Assembly (NCBI RefSeq): GCF_004786095.1
Contig: NZ_RHPJ01000003.1
Location: 248,001-312,000 of the forward strand
Length of the DNA stretch: 64,000 nucleotides
Origin: Serinibacter arcticus
GTDB taxonomy: Bacteria > Actinomycetota > Actinomycetes > Actinomycetales > Beutenbergiaceae
Direction: 5' to 3'
Part shown: positions 60,490 through 64,000 of the stretch, piece after piece
Position numbering within the stretch: the stretch's first letter is position 1
Layout of the letters: each line of letters opens with the position of its first letter
Translations under genes and position numbers: made by a program
Notes under the pieces: generated by a model
The model's input: the letters and a program-made list of their open reading frames with translations, nothing else
Databases searched by the model: none
Told to the model about the DNA's origin: nothing

Positions 60490-62363
60490 CAGCGGGCTCC
60501 AGAGGGAGAGGGGGCGGAGGCGGGGGAGGACGCGCGCCTGGCGGCGACGGCGACCTCACGCACCGCCCGGCGGTTCCGGCGCGACTCGGTGGAGGCGTCG
60601 TCGGAGGGGGTCGGGGTGCCGGGGCCCCGGGGGCCGGCCGGCGGCGGGGGGGACGGACGATCGGCGTCCGAGGCGGCGGCTCGGGCGGCGCGGGCCTCCC
60701 GCGCGAACCGACGGTCCTCGTGCGCACCCTGCAGCAGGAAGCTCCCGACGATCAGGGTGTTGGTGACGTTCCACGCCAGGGCGAGGGTGAACAGTCCGGT
60801 CGACTCCTGCTTCAGCACGCCCACCACGGAGGTGATGACGAGGAAGACGAACACGACGGCCTGCGGCACCATCCACACGAACGCGGACGAGCGTCGGCCC
60901 TTCGCACCGGTGGCGTGCCACGTGGTCTCGCGGCCGAGCAGTGCACCGACGAAGGCGCGGACGTAGATCGGGAACGACACCGCGGCGAGGAGCAGCACCT
61001 GCCAGCGGAAGGAGCCGAGCGTGAAGAACGCGATCGCGATCTGCATCCCGTAGAAGCCGACGTAGTACAGCACCCAGGTGCCGGGGGAGATCGTCAGGTT
61101 CATCGGAGCGAGGTCGAAGTAGATCTGCATCGGCGGGACCAGCAGCAGCAGGAGCGGCGCGATGCCGGTGAGGTAGTGGGTCGCGGTGACGAAGTACTGC
61201 ACGCGCTGGTCGAACGTCAGGTTCCGCTTGCGCGAGAACGGGTTGTGGCGCAGCAGGATCTCGAACCCGCCCGTGGCCCAGCGCTGCTGCTGGCGCGTGT
61301 AGGCCTCGATCGTCTCGGGGGTGTCGCCGACGGCGAGGGCGAGCGGGATGTAGATGCTCGTCCAGCCGCGCTCGTGCAGGAGCAGCGACGTCCACACGTC
61401 CTCCGACTTGGAGTCGGTGTACATGCCACCGATGTCCTCGATCGCCGTGCGGCGGAAGATGACGTTGGTGCCGACGCAGAACGCGGCGTTGAACCGGTTC
61501 CGGCCCGGCTGGATGAAGCGGTAGAAGACCGCCTGCATGTACCCCGCGCCCCGCGAGACGATCGAGGAGAGGTTGCGGTAGGTCTGCGGCGTCTGCACGA
61601 ACGCGACCCGCTCGTCGGTGAAGAACGGCACCGTCTCGAGGAGGAACTCCGGCTCGGGCACGAAGTCGGCGTCGAAGATCGCGAAGTACGGCGCTCGCGA
61701 GATGGTCAGGGCGTGGTTGACGTTGCCCGCCTTGGCGCCGTGGCTCGAGAGCCGGCGGACGTAGCGCGCACCGAGGTCGGCGCACAGGTCGCGCACCTCG
61801 TCGCTGCGACCGTCGTCCAGCACCCAGGTGGTGTGGCCGCCGTGCATCGCCAGCGCTGCGCGCACGGTGCGCTCGATCGTCGGCAGGCTCTCGCCGTACA
61901 CCGTGATGAAGACGTCGACGTCGACGACGTCGCCCTCCATGGTCATCGGCCACCGGTGCGGGGAGTCCTGAAGTCCGGCGTCGGCCACCTGCGTCGGGTC
62001 CACCAGCTCGAGCTGCGCCCGGTAGAAGGCGAACGTCCGCGGGTTGTAGCCCGAGGAGAGGATGGTCCACATCGCCAGCAGCGCGTGCGCGACGATCAGG
62101 CACTCCGCGACGATCACCAGCACGTACGGCAGCAGGTCGCCGCGGTTGGCCGGGTTCAGCAGGAACACCGAGTAGGCGATCGTCCCCAGCGTGGCCAGGA
62201 GCACGAGCATCATCAGCGACGGCGACTCGACCGGCGAGGCCGATCGGCGTCGTGTGAGGCGCCTGTCGGCCTCCTGCGCGGCGTCGCGGTCGAGCTCACG
62301 CTCGAGGAGGCGGTCGAACGGGGTGCGGGTCGAAGGGTCGGTCGGAAGCGGCGTCGAGGTCAT
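60489..62363 (-). CDS. Processive GT2 polysaccharide synthase (cellulose/curdlan synthase-like)
   Basis: 624 aa. Two N-terminal helices (about 50-100), GT2 domain with VLDDG (181-185), DAD (231-233), TPQ (258-260), SED (320-322) and QQQRW (358-362): the D, DxD, TED, Q(Q/R)xRW set of processive beta-glycan synthases. Four to five C-terminal helices form the channel, then a Pro/Ala/Ser-rich tail. No PilZ domain is seen. With MFP and GH81 in the same operon, a beta-1,3-glucan product is likely but not proven; cellulose is the alternative. Start ATG 62363 with AGGA upstream. Confidence 0.85.
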   Translation of the reverse strand: MTSTPLPTDPSTRTPFDRLLERELDRDAAQEADRRLTRRRSASPVESPSLMMLVLLATLGTIAYSVFLLNPANRGDLLPYVLVIVAECLIVAHALLAMWTILSSGYNPRTFAFYRAQLELVDPTQVADAGLQDSPHRWPMTMEGDVVDVDVFITVYGESLPTIERTVRAALAMHGGHTTWVLDDGRSDEVRDLCADLGARYVRRLSSHGAKAGNVNHALTISRAPYFAIFDADFVPEPEFLLETVPFFTDERVAFVQTPQTYRNLSSIVSRGAGYMQAVFYRFIQPGRNRFNAAFCVGTNVIFRRTAIEDIGGMYTDSKSEDVWTSLLLHERGWTSIYIPLALAVGDTPETIEAYTRQQQRWATGGFEILLRHNPFSRKRNLTFDQRVQYFVTATHYLTGIAPLLLLLVPPMQIYFDLAPMNLTISPGTWVLYYVGFYGMQIAIAFFTLGSFRWQVLLLAAVSFPIYVRAFVGALLGRETTWHATGAKGRRSSAFVWMVPQAVVFVFLVITSVVGVLKQESTGLFTLALAWNVTNTLIVGSFLLQGAHEDRRFAREARAARAAASDADRPSPPPPAGPRGPGTPTPSDDASTESRRNRRAVREVAVAARRASSPASAPSPSGAR

Positions 62364-62474
62364 GACGATCCTGCCCGGGTCGGGTACGGGGGTGGGCGAG
62401 GGCGGATCACCGTCGACGAAGCCGCCGATGATGCGCGCTGGCGGCGGTGCCGAGGTGCGTCCCGGGGGGGACGC

Positions 62475-62501
62475 GTCACGTGGTGCGGTGACCACCGTGA
62501 C
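62475..62501. promoter_or_regulatory. Inverted repeat upstream of the GT2 operon
   Basis: GTCACGTGGT (62475-62484), 6-base spacer, ACCAC-C-GTGAC (62491-62501), one bulged base. It lies 112 bases ahead of the GT2 start in the 260-base gap to the M3 peptidase gene and could be a regulator site for either. Confidence 0.35.
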
Positions 62502-62623
62502 AGGGCCACCGCAGCGTCACCCTTGGGTTGCACGTGTGCCGGACTGTGGCGACCTCAGGTCTTGCACAGGACTGTCAGGCACCGGCTCCGCGACCATCCC
62601 CGGACGGCAGGCAAGATGGAGTC

Positions 62624-64000
62624 ATGGTTCCTCACGCACCCGCGCCCCTCGATCCGAGCAACCCGTTCGCCGCGCCCTCGACGCTCGACCACGGGCTGCC
62701 GCCGCTGACCGAGATCCGGCTGGAGCACTTCCGCCCGGCGATCGAGGCGGGCTTCGCGCAGCAGCGCGCCGAGTGGGAGACGATCGCCACCGATCCCGCG
62801 CCCGCGACCTTCGTCAACACGGTCGAGGCCCTCGAGCACTCCGGCGAGCTGCTGACCCGCGCGCTCCACGTCTTCTACGTCTACACCTCCTCGCTCGGCG
62901 GCGAGGAGCTCGACGCGATCGCGGCCGACGTCGCCCCGGCGCTCGCGGCCCACGGTGACGCGTTCCGGCTCGACCCTCGCCTGTTCGCCCGCTACCTCGC
63001 GGTCGAGGCCGCCGAGCCCGACCTCGAGGGCGAGTTCGCCTACCTCCTGCAGCAGCTGATCAAGGACGCCCGTCGCGCCGGCGTCGACCTGGGCGAGACC
63101 GAGCAGGACCGGCTCCGCGCCCTCAACGGTGAGCTCACGAGCCTGGAGACGCTGTTCGGCCAGCAGGTCGTGGCCGGGATGAAGCACGCGGCCGTGCCGG
63201 TCACCGACCCCGCGCTGCTCGCGGGGCTGTCCGACGGCGACCGCGCCGCCCTCGCGCAGACCGCGACCGACCGCGGCAGCGACGCCGACCACCTCGTCAC
63301 CCTGATCCTGCCGACGTCGCAGCCGATCCTCGTGGACGCCACCAGCCGCGAGCTTCGCGCCCGGGTGCAGGAGTCCTCCACGAGCCGGGGCACCGGCGTC
63401 GACCCCGACTCCGACACCCGCCCCACGATCCTCGCGCTGGCCCGCAAGCGCGCCGAGCGCGCCCAGCTCCTGGGATTCCCGCACCACGCGGCCTACGTGG
63501 CGGCCGACGGCACCGCCGGGACGAGCGAGGCGGTGATGGGCATGCTGAACCAGCTCGCCCCCGCCGCCGCGCGCAACGCGCGCGCCGAGGCGGCCGAGCT
63601 CGACGCGGAGCTCGCCTCCGACGTCGGCGCGCAGGGTGGCGACGACGGCGACGTCACGCTCACGGCCGCCGACTGGCGCCACTACGCGGAGAAGGTCCGC
63701 CGCACGCGCTACGACGTCGACATGGCCGGTCTCCGGCCCTACTTCGAGCTCGAGCGGGTCCTGGTGGACGGCGTCTTCTGGACGGCCACGCAGCTGTACG
63801 GCATCACCTTCGTCGAGCGCCCCGACCTGCCGACCTACGCGGACGGCATGCGGGTGTGGGAGGTGCTCGACTCCGACGGGTCCTCGCGCGGCCTGTTCCT
63901 GGGCGACTACTGGGCCCGCGAGGGCAAGCGCGGCGGGGCGTGGATGACGAGCTTCGTCAACCAGTCCCGGCTCAAGGGGACGCACGCCGTCGTCACCAAC
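62624..64000 (+). CDS. M3 family oligopeptidase (peptidyl-dipeptidase Dcp-like), 3' truncated
   Basis: 459 aa visible, no stop before the window edge. N-terminus NPFAAPSTLDHGLPPLTEI RLEHFRPAIEAG and EALEHSGELLTRA match M3 peptidases of the Dcp/oligopeptidase A group; LLQQLIKDARRAGVDLGE and DWRHYAEKVRRTRYDVD continue the helical body. The HExxH zinc site lies beyond the window. Cytoplasmic cleavage of oligopeptides is the family role. CAAGAT six bases before the ATG: leaderless. Confidence 0.87.
   Translation, partial: MVPHAPAPLDPSNPFAAPSTLDHGLPPLTEIRLEHFRPAIEAGFAQQRAEWETIATDPAPATFVNTVEALEHSGELLTRALHVFYVYTSSLGGEELDAIAADVAPALAAHGDAFRLDPRLFARYLAVEAAEPDLEGEFAYLLQQLIKDARRAGVDLGETEQDRLRALNGELTSLETLFGQQVVAGMKHAAVPVTDPALLAGLSDGDRAALAQTATDRGSDADHLVTLILPTSQPILVDATSRELRARVQESSTSRGTGVDPDSDTRPTILALARKRAERAQLLGFPHHAAYVAADGTAGTSEAVMGMLNQLAPAAARNARAEAAELDAELASDVGAQGGDDGDVTLTAADWRHYAEKVRRTRYDVDMAGLRPYFELERVLVDGVFWTATQLYGITFVERPDLPTYADGMRVWEVLDSDGSSRGLFLGDYWAREGKRGGAWMTSFVNQSRLKGTHAVVTN

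Overview
The window is a contiguous stretch of high-GC chromosome from an actinobacterium, most likely order Micrococcales and close to Cellulomonadaceae/Promicromonosporaceae. This rests on GC-rich codon use with many GTG starts, a fabG-fabI/SURF1/DUF3099/GlgC/NfeD-SPFH set of actinobacterial genes, an actinobacterial LexA box, and a secreted peptidase with C-terminal repeats of the 'RDAMAAFLYR' type that I associate with that order. There are no insertion sequences, integrases, phage genes, rRNA or CRISPR arrays; it reads as vegetative chromosome with about 60 protein genes and one tRNA.

Layout. 1-8.6 kb: end of a glycosyltransferase, a membrane zinc metallopeptidase, bioY, an ABC-F protein, a DUF3099/small Cys-His protein/SURF1 operon, fabG-fabI-SixA-like phosphatase, an aldo/keto reductase. 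8.6-15.5 kb: serB-glgC diverging from a glycogen synthase, then an orphan ABC ATPase and an NfeD-SPFH pair. 15.6-24.6 kb: a heterodimeric ABC exporter with one degenerate ATP site, a DHFR-like reductase, an alpha/beta hydrolase, a SPOUT RNA methyltransferase, a TetR/MFS pair and a phosphatidyltransferase. 24.6-32.8 kb: metQNI behind a structured leader, a two-gene ABC exporter, a second TetR/MFS pair, a YbaK editing protein and a PEBP protein. 32.8-41.8 kb: an orphan palindrome driving a 58-aa gene, a second aldo/keto reductase, cspA and a fatty acid desaturase, a zinc-ribbon protein, a large secreted M14 peptidase, a PIG-L/LmbE deacetylase and small membrane proteins. 42-48.3 kb: the LexA-boxed imuA'-imuB-dnaE2 mutasome operon. 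48.3-55 kb: AI-2E family protein, trmL, a stand-alone AAA ATPase, VKOR, an unusual nucleotidyltransferase-like/methyltransferase fusion and a membrane-anchored HExxH protein. 55-64 kb: tRNA-Leu(GAG), a LigA-like ligase without any cysteine, a three-gene operon (GT2 polysaccharide synthase, membrane fusion protein, GH81 lipoprotein) and the start of an M3 peptidase.

Expression logic. Roughly a third of the genes have a TAnnnT-type -10 box 6-7 bases before the start codon and no Shine-Dalgarno, so they are probably leaderless; downstream genes in operons overlap by ATGA/GTGA. The most interesting candidates are the GT2-MFP-GH81 operon (possible beta-1,3-glucan system), the nucleotidyltransferase/methyltransferase fusion, and the zinc-finger-less ligase. 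None could be compared with a database here.
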